A stretch of DNA of 64,000 nucleotides from Tritrichomonas musculus. Its lineage: Eukaryota; Parabasalia; Tritrichomonadida; Tritrichomonadidae. Shown piece after piece: positions 42,660 through 53,679 of this stretch. Numbering within the stretch: position 1 is the stretch's first letter; each line of letters starts with the position of its first letter. The notes below the pieces were generated by a model that did not search any database, was not told the origin of the DNA, and was given only the letters and a program-made list of their open reading frames with translations. Both the position numbers and the translations under genes were made by a program. The stretch is from contig JAPFFF010000006.1 of the NCBI GenBank assembly GCA_039105265.1, positions 4,526,001 to 4,590,000 on the forward strand, given 5' to 3'.

Positions 42660-43490
42660 TTATTAATAATAATAATATTATTAAACGGGAATAGATGAAA
42701 TTGGATAAAAAAGAAGAGAATAAGAGAGATTGGATAAGATAGAAAAGAATGAGAATAAGAAATATTGAATAAGATGAAAGAGAATAAGAAAGATTAAATG
42801 AGATAGAAGAGAATAAGAAAGATCAAATGAGATAGAAGAGAATATGAGAGATTCAATAAGATAGATCAGAATGAGAATAAGAAAGATTGAATAAGATAAA
42901 AGAGAATAAGAAAGATTAGATGAAATAGGAGAGAATAGGTGATATTGGATGAGAAAGATTAAATGAGAGAGAAGGGAATAAGTGAGATTAGATAAGATAA
43001 ATGAGAATAAGAAAGATTGGATGAAATAGAAGAGAATAGAAGAGAATGGATATGAAAGATTAGGATAAGAGAGATTGGGTGAGATGAAAAAGAATAAGAG
43101 AAATTAGATAAGAAAAATGAGAATAAGTTAAATTAGATGATATAGAAGAGAATAGAAAAGACTAATTGTAAAAGATAAAAATAAGAAATATTAAATTATA
43201 AAGATGAAAATAAAGAAGAATAAATGAGAATAGATTGGATTGAATGAGAAAGATGAGAATAAAAAAGATTAGATGAAAAGGATGATAATAAAGGAGATGC
43301 AATGGAATAAATGAGACTGAAGGGAATAGATAAGATTTAATGAGAATAATAAGATTGGAAGAGATAGATGAGAATATATAAGATTAAATGAAAAAATAAG
43401 AACAAGAGAATAAATGATATTGAATGAGAAAGAGGAGATTAGAGAAAGTTTGGCAAGAATAAATGAGGATAAACTCTTCGAAGAGTTTAG
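42660..43490. repeat. GA-rich degenerate repeat tract
   Basis: About 830 bp dominated on the plus strand by A and G, with recurrent AGATTGGATAAGA and AGAAGAGAATAAGA motifs spaced roughly 28-30 bp. It is strongly strand-asymmetric (few C). Open frames on either strand are consequences of this composition. Confidence 0.75.
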
Positions 43491-43565
43491 ATGAAAAGAA
43501 TTTTCTTTATTAAAAAAATGTTTTTGATTTGGAAAATAGAAAAAATCAATTTTTAAGTTAAAAGA

Positions 43566-43592
43566 CACTTTTTGAGCGAAGCTCAAAAAGTG
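43566..43592. other. Perfect 12-bp stem hairpin
   Basis: CACTTTTTGAGC, loop GAA, GCTCAAAAAGTG. It lies between the GA-rich tract and the right inverted end of the 5.1-kb element. It could be a terminator-like or element-internal structure; no role is known to me. Confidence 0.6.
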
Positions 43593-43858
43593 GCGTTCTA
43601 GTAATAATAATAATATCTAAAGATCTTCAAAATTACTCCAGTACCTACTTTTTATGCATATTTTAATTTTTAATTATAGCGCGGGCAAATTTGACAAACT
43701 TTGTCTGTTGGAAAAAATTGACAGAACTCTGTCTGCTGGCAAATACGATTTTTTAAAATTTTTATGAAAAAATTTTTTTTTTATATAACATGCCCTTTTG
43801 TTTTAATAAAGTGTCTAAAAATTTGGCGGTTTCTAAATGTACTAGATTTGTACCTTAA

Positions 43859-44940
43859 AGATCATATTTATGTTTATATTTTTTGTGAAAACTCATTGAA
43901 TATAATCTTTCAATTTGAAAAGAAAATTTTAAGGAACATTTCTTCAATTATTAGACTTATTACCAATTTCAAATATCCATCAATATTTCTATGAACACTA
44001 ATAATATATTATATGAATTATTTCAAAACTAATTATTTACCGTAATTCCAAAAATCTCAGATTCATTCAATTAATCTCAGACATTTTTGAGAAAACTTTT
44101 AATTATTTGAAAGAATTTATTCAATCTATAGAATTATTTTAAGAGTATATTTGTTCAATGATTTGAATAGACAAAAGCTTTCAATCTGTTGGAGACATTT
44201 TGTGAGTTCTCAATTTGCATCAAAATATTATATGTGTTACTTGAAAAAATGATCGTTTCCATTGAAATAGCAAATTTAGACAATCATTTGGAGATCATGA
44301 GTTTTTATAAAAAAATTTTCTTAAGAAAAACCAACTTTCTTTTTATAATAATAGCTCATAATGACCGAGTATTCCCGTTTGCATAACCAAACCAATTGAA
44401 AACTCGAACGAACTACTCACTAAATATTATAATATCTAAATATTTTTTTAATATTTTTTTTTAATTACTAAAATATATATAAATTATCAATCATTTTTGA
44501 CTCTGTGTACCCTTTAATTAATTAATTAATAATATGAGATTTATAATTTATAACATTATTATATATTTTATTTAATTAATTGGACTTTTAACATGATATT
44601 TAATATATTTAAAAACTATTTTATATTATTTTCTAATATATTTTTCAATATAAAACTATTTTTTAATTTCTTAAAAACTAAAAATAAACATATCAAAAAA
44701 ATAGATTTATTGAAAAATTCAAAGAATTTTTTGATCGTTTTATTCATAATTATCAATAATTGAATGAAATTCTGAGGATGCTAAACTGTATAAAAAAATG
44801 TTCGGTTTAGTACACTTTTCAAGCAAGTTTATCTTGTTAAAAAACAAAAATTGTATTATTCCATCATGTTAACAATCAAAATAATATGATGATTATTATA
44901 AACTAAAAATCAAAAGCCAGACCACTTTTTTAAAAATTTT
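43859..44940. other. AT-rich spacer
   Basis: About 1.1 kb with no gene or repeat with defined ends. It contains a TTAATTAATTAATTAAT simple repeat near 44516. Confidence 0.5.
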
Positions 44941-44948
44941 AGGTCAAA

Positions 44949-46394
44949 TAGACTTGTACAAAGTCCAGGACAATAAAACTTTTCAAGGACAACCGCAGGA
45001 CTTAGGACTTTGTCAGGACCATTTTTTTTTTAAGAAAAAAAATGACATATTAAATTTTATTGAAAAAAACTATATATTCAACTTTTCCTTTTAATATGGA
45101 TTTTTTTAAAAATCTATAAATATATAAATAAAAAAAGATTGTTCACTTAATATTTTACTGATTTTATAACTTATATATGAGGTTATCCGTTATAATGAGA
45201 ATTAAAAACTTTCCAGCAGAATTAAATGATCAACATAAACTTTTTATAATATTTTAATAAAAGCATATTTTAAATATAAAATAGAGATCGGCGAAAAAGG
45301 AATTTCCATATTTACAAAACTTTTTCATATCATTAAGATCCATATGTTTTAAAAATCCATTTTTTTTCGAAAAGAAAAAGGTTTGTCTGTAAAAACATTT
45401 TTTTGTGAAATAATTTTTTCGTTTAAAAAATTTGTTTTCTTTTTAAAATGAAAAATACTTCTTAAAATGATCTTTTTTTGCGAAATAATTTTCTTTTTTC
45501 AAAACACCAAGTCTTTTTTATATGAACAATTTTTTTTAATATAGATTTTCTTTTAAAAAAAACAAGATCTTATAAATATATTATTTGATTTTGATTTTTG
45601 AATACGTTATTTATTAATATTAAAAAAAAAAAAAAAAAACGTTATAATTGGTGGAAAAAACTACATTTTGAGGACAAAACTATTATTTTCATTCACGATT
45701 TAAACTGTCTGCATCAAAAGCATCATTTAACAAGATTGGAAAGTGCCTCACAGATTAATGAAGCAAATGATATTTTCTATATCATTAGAATGCTTCAAAT
45801 TTTGAATATAGTTTGATCATAAGCAATGATTACGAGTACTTTATAATTTATACATCAAATATCATTCTTTATGATTTGAATAATATCTAAATATATGTTT
45901 TTATTAAATAATTCTTTGAAATTCTTGTTAACTAAATTTTCTCTATCAATTTATATTTCGAAAGGAATTTATGATTTTAATTAAATTTTTTATTTGAAAT
46001 GATCGAAACTTATTGATATGATTTTACTTTTTGCACACACAAAAGCTTTTCGCAAAGAAGCTTTTTTTTTATAAAAAAAAAATATTCAAAAATAAACCTT
46101 TTTATAAAAAAGTCACTTTTTTTTTAAAAAACAAATTTTTTTCGAAAAAGTGTATGCTTTCAGATATAACTTATACACATCAAAATAAATATGTTTTATA
46201 AATATAATTCTTTATTTTCAAAAAGGAAATCCCTTTTTCTCCGAGCTCTAATATCAAAAATTATATTAACGCATTTTTTTAAAACAAAAATATAATAAAA
46301 ATATCAAATATGTGTCCTTAATTCAAAGATAAAAATGTTTTTTAAATTAACTAAGTTTGTTTAGTCCTTTTGTCTAGGACTTTGCACAAGTCTA
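44949..46394. mobile_element. 1.45-kb TIR element with perfect 8-bp target duplication (hAT-like)
   Basis: AGGTCAAA flanks both sides (44941-44948, 46395-46402). Termini are TAGACTTGTACAAAGTCC and the complement of GGACTTTGCACAAGTCTA. A second inverted pair lies deeper (GATCGGCGAAAAAGGAA near 45287, complement near 46222). It shares TAGACTTGT with the element at 35386-35863. The interior is non-coding, AT-rich and contains many mononucleotide runs. Confidence 0.8.
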
Positions 46395-46435
46395 AGGTCA
46401 AAGATAGGTCAAATTAATATCAAAAAAGGTCTGAG

Positions 46436-47114
46436 ATAGGGGATACAACGATAAGAATTTGTCAAAAAATTGAAAGAAAAATTAAATATCTGATGAATTT
46501 ATTAATAAAGGTAACAAATATCATCCATATATATTCACAAATATAAATTATTGCTCAATTTTTTAAAATATCTGTTAGCAGTGGAGATATCACTTTTTGA
46601 AATTGAGAAGGTTTGTTTAATTTTTTTGAAAAAATTAAAAAAAAAAGGTACGTTTATCTTTTTATATAAAGATCCAAAAAGATCAATTCCGAACTTTAGA
46701 TTATATTTAATACCCAAATTGTTATAAATTACATCAAATTCAACCAGATACAACATCTTTTATGCATCGATAATAGATTAAAATTTCTCAAATAATTGAT
46801 ATAACTTGGTATATTTTGAATTTCAAGCTATTCATGATTGATATTTGCAAAAAACTATTTTTTTAAGTAAATGATATTTAAAGTATAGTATAAAAAAAAA
46901 CAGAAAACCATAAATATTAATATTTTAAATTATGATAGAAATCAAACAAACCTTGTGAAATTAAAAAAGTGATATTTCGACTGCCTATAGATATTTCTTA
47001 AAAAAAAATTTATAGAAATAACATAAATAATATTTATAAAAAATATTTGTATTTATTATTAAAATTGGTTAGAGTAAAAAAATAACTTTTTTTTCCTATC
47101 GTTGTAACCCCTAT
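46436..47114. mobile_element. 679-bp TIR element with perfect 8-bp target duplication
   Basis: GGTCTGAG flanks both sides (46428-46435, 47115-47122). Termini are ATAGGGGATACAACGATA and the complement of TATCGTTGTAACCCCTAT. The interior is non-coding. It begins only 41 bp after the previous element ends. Confidence 0.8.
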
Positions 47115-47480
47115 GGTCTGAGTTTTGAATTTCAGTTTAAAAAAACATCAACATCTTTATGTAATAAGTAAGTTTAGTATTCCGCAGACCGGTATTATAT
47201 TCTTGCCAAATGTACATTTCTTCCCATGCGCATCAATAGGATCGATAATTCATATTTTTCTCTTGCTATGATCTTCTTAAGTTTTATCAAAATCTTAAAT
47301 AAAATATCAATTCAATTATTTTTGAACGTTTTTGAATTGATTATTTTTGTCCTTTTCAATTTTGAAAGAAACGAACATTATTTTACAAAGTTTATGTCTA
47401 ATTCAATTATTGTATTTTTTTTTTGTATGAACACATATAAAATATTGTATGTTTATAGAAATGAAAACATAGGAAAGAGT

Positions 47481-48107
47481 TTACAAAAGTAAGAGGGCAA
47501 CTAGTATTATTAAAATAACTAAAATAACAGATATTATCGTAGAAAATACTTTTTTTTGTGTGGAGGCTTTATTTACATTTCTCTTTGAGCTTTTGCGCTT
47601 AGATGATTTTTCTGGTAATAAAGGCGACATTCTTTCACTTTCTGAATAGTTCTTATCTGATTGATAAGAAGGAGAATAAGAACTGTAATCGGAATTAGCT
47701 GATTTATCATTTGAATAATTCTTATATCTATTTGTTGATCGAGGATTTTTTTGGGATTTGGGCGAATGCTGCTCAGAAACAATATTTTCATTTCTTCTTG
47801 AATGAACTTTTTGATACTTTGTTGATTTCGGATGTGATTGAACTTGGTTTTGATTAAATTCATTTTGATACTGTTGGCTTTCATTAGAGGCATCTCTTAT
47901 TGGAGAGGTAATGAATGCATCATTATGCGTTGCTTTTGAGCGACTAGTTATTTCAGGATGCTTAAGATGAAAAGCACGTAATGCAAAAATGTAATCTTTT
48001 TTTAAATTCCCTTTTGTGTAAAGTCTAAGTTGTTGGCATGCATATCTTAAAGAATTTATTGTATTACTTTCAAGATTATCCCAATCAAGATCGATATCTA
48101 AATACAT
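47481..48107 (-). CDS. Tail-anchored membrane protein with possible LEM/SAP-like N-terminal domain (208 aa)
   Basis: Residues about 1-50 (WDNLESNTINSLRYACQQLR, then LYTKGNLKKDYIFALRAF) form two helices with the spacing of SAP/HeH/LEM-type domains. A long disordered Ser/Lys/Asn-rich region (about 55-170) follows, then a basic patch (KSSKRKSSKRNVNK). A single very hydrophobic segment (about residues 187-208) ends the protein, so it would be tail-anchored with the bulk in the cytoplasm or nucleoplasm. By analogy with HeH/LEM proteins it could sit in the inner nuclear membrane, but a SNARE-like or ER tail-anchored protein is an alternative. It starts at ATG 48107. Confidence 0.75.
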   Translation of the reverse strand: MYLDIDLDWDNLESNTINSLRYACQQLRLYTKGNLKKDYIFALRAFHLKHPEITSRSKATHNDAFITSPIRDASNESQQYQNEFNQNQVQSHPKSTKYQKVHSRRNENIVSEQHSPKSQKNPRSTNRYKNYSNDKSANSDYSSYSPSYQSDKNYSESERMSPLLPEKSSKRKSSKRNVNKASTQKKVFSTIISVILVILIILVALLLL

Positions 48108-48296
48108 ATTGTATGATATTTTTTTTTTTTTTTGGGTGATATGTCACATACGTTGATATAAGGAAATGATTTAAACGGTTCAATATTTTAACGTAATATT
48201 TGGTCATATTATTTGCTATTTATACATTGAAAAAGTTAATAAACAGATGTTAAAAAAAAAATTGAAAATGTATCGTCCAACATTAACGTTAGTTTT

Positions 48297-48303
48297 TCAT
48301 TTG
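48297..48303 (+). promoter_or_regulatory. Candidate initiator (Inr) of the BTB-like gene
   Basis: TCATTTG with A(+1) at 48299, ten bases before ATG 48309. The wider TTTCATTTGATAT is very similar to TTCATTTTTGATAT ahead of the ankyrin gene at 60666. It is consistent with the trichomonad Inr. Confidence 0.4.
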
Positions 48304-48308
48304 ATATA

Positions 48309-49847
48309 ATGACCGAATCTAATCAGAAGTTCACACTCAGTTGCAATGAGAATACATATGAATATCCTGCTGATACATTTGCACGCGTTTCAAAGAAGTG
48401 TGCAGCACTTGTTAAAGTAGGTGAATACAGAGGAAAAATTACTCACCCAGTTTCTGACGAAACATTTGAAGCTTTCTCTAAGGCTTGCAAACTTGAACCA
48501 TTCAAAGTTACCATTCAAAATGCATGGGAACTTCTTGAATTAGCCCAAGAATGGCAAATTCCATCTTTAGAAACTTTTGTTACAAAATACATCAACGACA
48601 AAGGAATTAAAAAGAGGGATGTCGGAGATCCACTCGGAGACCTCATTATGTACTTAAATGAAGAGAGTAAAAATCCAAGCATTATCAAAGATCCTGACCA
48701 CAGTTTGATTGTCAGAAGCTGCATTCATGATGTTGGAAAACTTTTCAACCAATATTTGACTGATGAAAGACTTGCTAGCGTTCATCCTGAAGTCTTATTC
48801 AAGATCATGATGGCTACTGATCCTTCACACATCAACCAACAACTTTTGATTGATTTCGCTATGAATCTCTTTGAAAAAGAACCAGAAAAAGCTGTACCAC
48901 TTTGCCTTAGAATTGACTTTGATTTATTAACAGATGCTCAAATTGAAGAAATCTTCCAATGCCGTGAAATTCACGAGCAAGCAATGGGATACTTTGTTGC
49001 TGATTCAATGAGTGCCATTAGAAACAAAGAAGATAATGATTTAGAAGAAACTGAAGAAAGATACATGGACACAATCCAAAATCTTAAGGATGAAATTGCC
49101 AATGAAAAGAAAAAATCAATGGAAGAAATCCAAAATGCTTATGAAACGGAAATTCGCCAACTTGAAGAAATAGCCCAAAGGCAAGCAGAACAACTCGAAA
49201 CTTTAAAGAAACTCAAGGAAGATCAAATCCAGATGCTTCAAGATGAGGAAGATCGTTTTACTGAAGAGGTTAATAAGCTTGAAGATCAACTTCATAACCT
49301 CAAAGGCGTTACTGAAGAAAGACAAGCAGCCATTAATGAAAGACAAGATTTGGTTAAGAGCCGAGTTGCAACTGGAAGCAGACCAGTTATTGATAACACT
49401 AATAAACAAATTGACGAACTTAGGAACCAAGACGAAGAAAGGAGAAAGAAGGCTGTAGATACACTTCAGCCAATGTTAGACAAAGCTGGAGAAGCATTTG
49501 AGAGAGAAACCAAACGTGTTGAAGAAATTACTGAGACTCTTGACACAATGAGCAAGAATATATCTGAATCCTTCGCAACTCTTGCAGCCAAGGTTGTCGA
49601 TGATCAATTCAGAAGCAACTACTTCTTGCGTGATATTCAAAACAAATATGAAATCTTTAATAGTGAACAAGTTGAAGAAGGAGAGAAGGTTCAAAATAAG
49701 ATCTGGGGACTTACAGCTCAAGAGGTTGAAGATGCTGATAAAAACATCGTCAAGAGATTACAATCAAATGTTACTGAACAATGCCCACTTAACGTTCATC
49801 ACCAAATTCTTGAAAATCCTGAAAATCCTGAAGCTCAAAATAATTAA
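48309..49847 (+). CDS. BTB/POZ-like protein with long coiled coil (512 aa)
   Basis: The N-terminal ~95 residues (FTLSCNENTYEYPADTFARV, then SDETFEAFSKACKLEPFKVT) have the strand-helix pattern of a BTB-like domain and end in WELLELAQEWQIPSLETFV, a typical BTB C-terminal helix pair. A helical region resembling a BACK-type extension follows (about 105-245). Residues about 250-430 form a dense charged coiled coil. The C-terminal part is helical with a short hydrophilic tail. Such BTB-coiled-coil proteins are a large family in trichomonads and probably mediate protein-protein assembly. Codon use is richer in C-ending codons than in most neighbours, which may indicate high expression. The stop has the TAAA context. 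Confidence 0.85.
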   Translation: MTESNQKFTLSCNENTYEYPADTFARVSKKCAALVKVGEYRGKITHPVSDETFEAFSKACKLEPFKVTIQNAWELLELAQEWQIPSLETFVTKYINDKGIKKRDVGDPLGDLIMYLNEESKNPSIIKDPDHSLIVRSCIHDVGKLFNQYLTDERLASVHPEVLFKIMMATDPSHINQQLLIDFAMNLFEKEPEKAVPLCLRIDFDLLTDAQIEEIFQCREIHEQAMGYFVADSMSAIRNKEDNDLEETEERYMDTIQNLKDEIANEKKKSMEEIQNAYETEIRQLEEIAQRQAEQLETLKKLKEDQIQMLQDEEDRFTEEVNKLEDQLHNLKGVTEERQAAINERQDLVKSRVATGSRPVIDNTNKQIDELRNQDEERRKKAVDTLQPMLDKAGEAFERETKRVEEITETLDTMSKNISESFATLAAKVVDDQFRSNYFLRDIQNKYEIFNSEQVEEGEKVQNKIWGLTAQEVEDADKNIVKRLQSNVTEQCPLNVHHQILENPENPEAQNN

Positions 49848-51863
49848 ACAATAAATGTCGATAGGTCATTTTTATTTCTATTTCTATCTTATGTATTTTT
49901 AAAAATTTTCATTCAATTTATTTTTAAATTTGCAATCCGTTTTTTTTCAAACATCACTTAACCAAGTATTTGAAGATGGGTGTGGTAAATCAAATATAAC
50001 TATTTAATGATGAATATGCTTAATAAACGTAATAAAACCAAACTATTTTCTTCAAAAATGTTAGCGAGTTATATATGTTATTACACATCATATATAAAAA
50101 TTAATACAGTAAAAAAATTAAAATTTTTAGCATATGTTCCAAAGATAATTGCTAAACATTGTATTTTTAGACATTATCTACATTTTTCTCAAATAAAAAT
50201 TAATGAAAAACAAAAATAAAGAGTTTTAACTAATAAGTAATATATGAATAATTATTTTATTTAATTTATAATCAATAAATGTTAATTTCAAAATGTTTAA
50301 AAAAATTAATGCAATTCAATGAAAGCATTCAAAAAGTTATGAAATTCATAGAAAATAATCATCCAAGATCTTATGTGTCAATTGGTCAGATTTTCACATA
50401 TTTGTTTTATCTCCTATGAATAAATTAAAGCACCATAAAATGATTAAGTATCGAAGGCGAATAAAGAAAATAAAATTGAGAGCATAACGATCATTTTAAA
50501 AATACCATTATCTTACAAAAAAATTTTAAAAAGTAGATTTTTATCTTAAATATAATATTAAAAATATCACATTTATATAATAACAAATTTGTAATTCATA
50601 TAAATAGCATATTTGTATAAAAATAGCTGAATTATTTAAAATACGTTTTTTTGAAACTTTTGCGTTTTATCACGTTTTGCTTAATATTAAATATTTAAAT
50701 TCAATACATCATAACTATTAATAATACCTAATATTATTAAAATTTATTCCACCATCCCAGCTATATTTATAAATTAAGAATTGTTAAAATATTTTCAATT
50801 TTTCTGAGTGCGCAAAAAAAATATAAAATTGAAATTTTGAGCTGATACTAGGTTATTTTATTATCAATATACTGAATTTGATATTTCATATATCTATAGT
50901 AATAATAATATTAATAAAATTAAATTTTCTTTCTAAATATTATATACCATTTGAATAATTAAAGCTATATTAATAGTATTTATTTTAATTTTCTGTTTAT
51001 ACAAACACGTAATCATATATTTTTAAAATAATTCATAAATTTGGTATTTCATCCCTAATTATTTTATTTATCAGTAAAAAATACTTAGTTAGTATGAATT
51101 TTTGGTCATAAAACAAAATATCTTCAGTATTATATACAGAATATTACCATATTTTAAAAAAAATTCAAGAGTAAAAATTGAGATTATAAAAGGTTTGGAA
51201 AATTAATTGCTAATTGCTTGCCTTAATTTTTATATCAGTGAAATTCTATTATATAGATGAAAAAGGCGGTATTATTTTGATATAAATAACAAAGTATTGA
51301 CTAATTGATATTATTTTTTGATTTTGTAGGAATATATACTTTCTCTAATATTTTCCAACATTTTAAAGCTTATTAGTCATCACATTCTTTATTTCTTTTA
51401 ATTCATTTATTTGTTAAAATAGTAACTCTAATCAACTGATTTCTAGCATTATTCTCAGAATTAGGATTATAATCATCAGAATTACTATTGATTTGCTCAA
51501 AAGATGCATTTCATAATTCCTATTCTTTAATTTCCATCTTGATATTTTTATCATAATTTGAAATTATAATTTATTTGTTATCATGTCAAAAAAAATTTAT
51601 TGTAAATAACGATTAATGTATTGTTAGATATTATCTGATGAATGAAATTGTAATATAGACAGTTTTTACAGATTTCAAATAAAATAGCATTACATGTAAA
51701 TTTAATGAGCTATTCTTTTGTTATTTATTTATATATATTAATTATAAATACTAATTACTATTTTATTTAATTATATATATTTATTTATTAAGATATTATT
51801 GTTTTAAATAATGTGATATGTTATATTTAATATATTGAGAAACCTATTCAATAATTATTATTG
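49848..51863. other. Long AT-rich intergenic region
   Basis: About 2 kb with no supportable gene. A frame at 50007-50219 is Lys/Ile/Tyr-rich and not protein-like. No repeat with defined ends was seen. Confidence 0.55.
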
Positions 51864-52727
51864 AAAAAGGTCGTACAACTGAATTTTAACAGTAAAACTC
51901 AATGATTGGTTTGTTTAAACTAATTATATTTTATTATTATAATAATAATCAGTTTTATAAATATTTGCATCGTACAAAATTTAAATTAAAATAAAAACTA
52001 AAAGGATATAAGTATATATTAAATTTTCTTCAGAAAATAAATTTGAGTATTTTATCTCAATTTATTTTAATTATTTTTGATAAGAATTTTTTAACACTTT
52101 ATAAAAATTTAGAATAGTGATAACTTTTTATATAATTTATTCTAATCATTAATTCTTTTGATATCTTTTTATATGCTTTTAAAACATTAAGTGTTATATA
52201 AAAATAGTTATTATTATTGAAAAAAAAATTCATTTTTTAGCTAAAAACGCAGAAAAATTGAATTTGTTGAATGATTAAATGATGATTTTACAAAAATTGG
52301 ACGTTACAGGAGCCAAATGAAGAATACAATTTTATTTATATGCATTTACTTTCTAATATATTTGAATTTCATTCTAAATCAAATGTCAGTTTTTTCTAAA
52401 AATGAAGATTTAGTTGATTGGTTTCATAAATATAAAAAGTTTAATATTTCAATTACTGAAGGATTTCGTCAAAAAGTAAAATATTATTTGTTTAACACAT
52501 AGTATATCCATTCAAATGACATCTATATTTTTTAAATGATACAATTATATAAGAAATCGATAAATATTGAAATTTAATTAAAGTCTTCATTTCAACCATT
52601 ACATTTTATAATATTGGATATAAAATATATATATTATATATTATAATTATTAAATAAATTATTTATTAAGATAAATATAAATTTATTTAATTTTATTTTT
52701 TATTCAATTTAGTTGTACGACCTTTTT
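51864..52727. mobile_element. 864-bp TIR element
   Basis: AAAAAGGTCGTACAACT (51864) and AGTTGTACGACCTTTTT (ending 52727) are exact inverted copies. ATTG occurs directly outside both ends and could be a short target duplication, though longer ones are not visible. The interior is non-coding. Confidence 0.6.
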
Positions 52728-52931
52728 ATTGAAAAAAGAAAATTGAATATAGCTTAAAATATTCAAATTTGAATGTGCACACAATTATTTAAAATACTAT
52801 TTATATGAAAATAAAAATATATATATGGTATATTATCTGTTATATATGTATTATAATCATGTTATTTAGTCATAAATAATAACAATACCTAAAGATATCA
52901 CAAAAAAATTATCTTTAATTATAGATTTTAA

Positions 52932-53286
52932 GGGCGTACGTCCAATTCAATGCTCAGAATTCAATGAGTTTTTTCAAATATTTTTGATCTTTTTTGGAGT
53001 AAAAAAAGTCGAAAAATCAATTATATTTTTGAGGAAATAAAATGCTTATTATTCATAGATTGATTATATATTAAAAAAAATATTTTAATGCATTTTTTTT
53101 CTTTTATAATTCAAAATTATATTTTGTAAAATTTTATCGGTCAAAAAAACAATTATTTTTTGATCGTTTAGGACAAATATCATCATTTTTGACCTAAACT
53201 TTTTCATAATTTGGAAGTATTGAAAGATGTATTCTATGAGTTTATTCAATATTGACAATTTTACAACATTTTTGTGACGTACGCCC
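52932..53286. mobile_element. 355-bp TIR element bordered by TTAA
   Basis: GGGCGTACGTC (52932) and GACGTACGCCC (ending 53286) are exact inverted ends. TTAA lies directly outside each (52928-52931, 53287-53290). The interior is non-coding AT-rich sequence. It is a second TTAA-bordered family, distinct in its ends from the GGTACAAATC family. Confidence 0.7.
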
Positions 53287-53290
53287 TTAA

Positions 53291-53640
53291 AAAATGAATT
53301 TTTTTATAATATTATCGATAATCTTGCTTTAATGCTTTAATTAAATATTAAATATTATATTAAATTATACAGCAAATGTATTTAATGTGAAAATGCTTTT
53401 TCAAAAAAGATATTTAGAAAATAAAAATACCAAAATACGTTATTTTTATAGTTTCCATACCCATCTTTGAAGTAGACTATTAAATACCAAAAATAAACCA
53501 TTCAATATAAGTGACCCTTTTTAATTTGACATTTAGAATAAAAAAAAGTAAATAAAACCATAAAATATAATGCTTTTTAATAGTTGTGAATAAAAAAGAG
53601 ATCAATAATTCTACATTATTCAATTTTCAAACAATGAGTG
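53291..53640. other. AT-rich spacer
   Basis: No gene or defined repeat recognised in this short interval. Confidence 0.5.
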
Positions 53641-53679
53641 ACAGATTCACAAAATGAGTAAAAAGAAAATATTGCAATG

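Larger units (their letters stand above)
38708..43854. mobile_element. 5.1-kb composite element bordered by TTAA
   Basis: The left end GGTACAAATCTAGTAC follows TTAA (38704-38707). The right end GTACTAGATTTGTACC precedes TTAA (43855-43858). Further in, 38851-38920 (two copies of CCAGCAGACAAAG) is matched in inverse orientation by 43680-43750. The same termini occur on the 217-bp element at 19288-19504. The interior carries a second inverted-repeat unit with a dead MULE transposase, a 16-bp minisatellite and a GA-rich tract. It is either one complex element or a TTAA element into which a MULE inserted. Confidence 0.75.

Noticed and set aside
43269-43586. Minus-strand 105-codon hydrophobic frame
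   Set aside because: Complement of the GA-rich tract; a Ser/Leu/Phe-rich product is the expected by-product of TTC/TCT-rich DNA.
45598-45816. 72-codon frame starting after an A run
   Set aside because: No ATG start, interior of a non-coding TIR element, low-complexity start.
47226-47492. 88-codon hydrophobic plus-strand frame
   Set aside because: Phe/Ile/Asn-rich random-type composition; it overlaps the 3' end of the tail-anchored protein gene on the other strand.
52317-52502. 61-codon frame with a signal-peptide-like start
   Set aside because: Lies within a TIR element; short, Phe/Ile/Lys-rich and without conserved character. It could be a chance frame; not strong enough to call.
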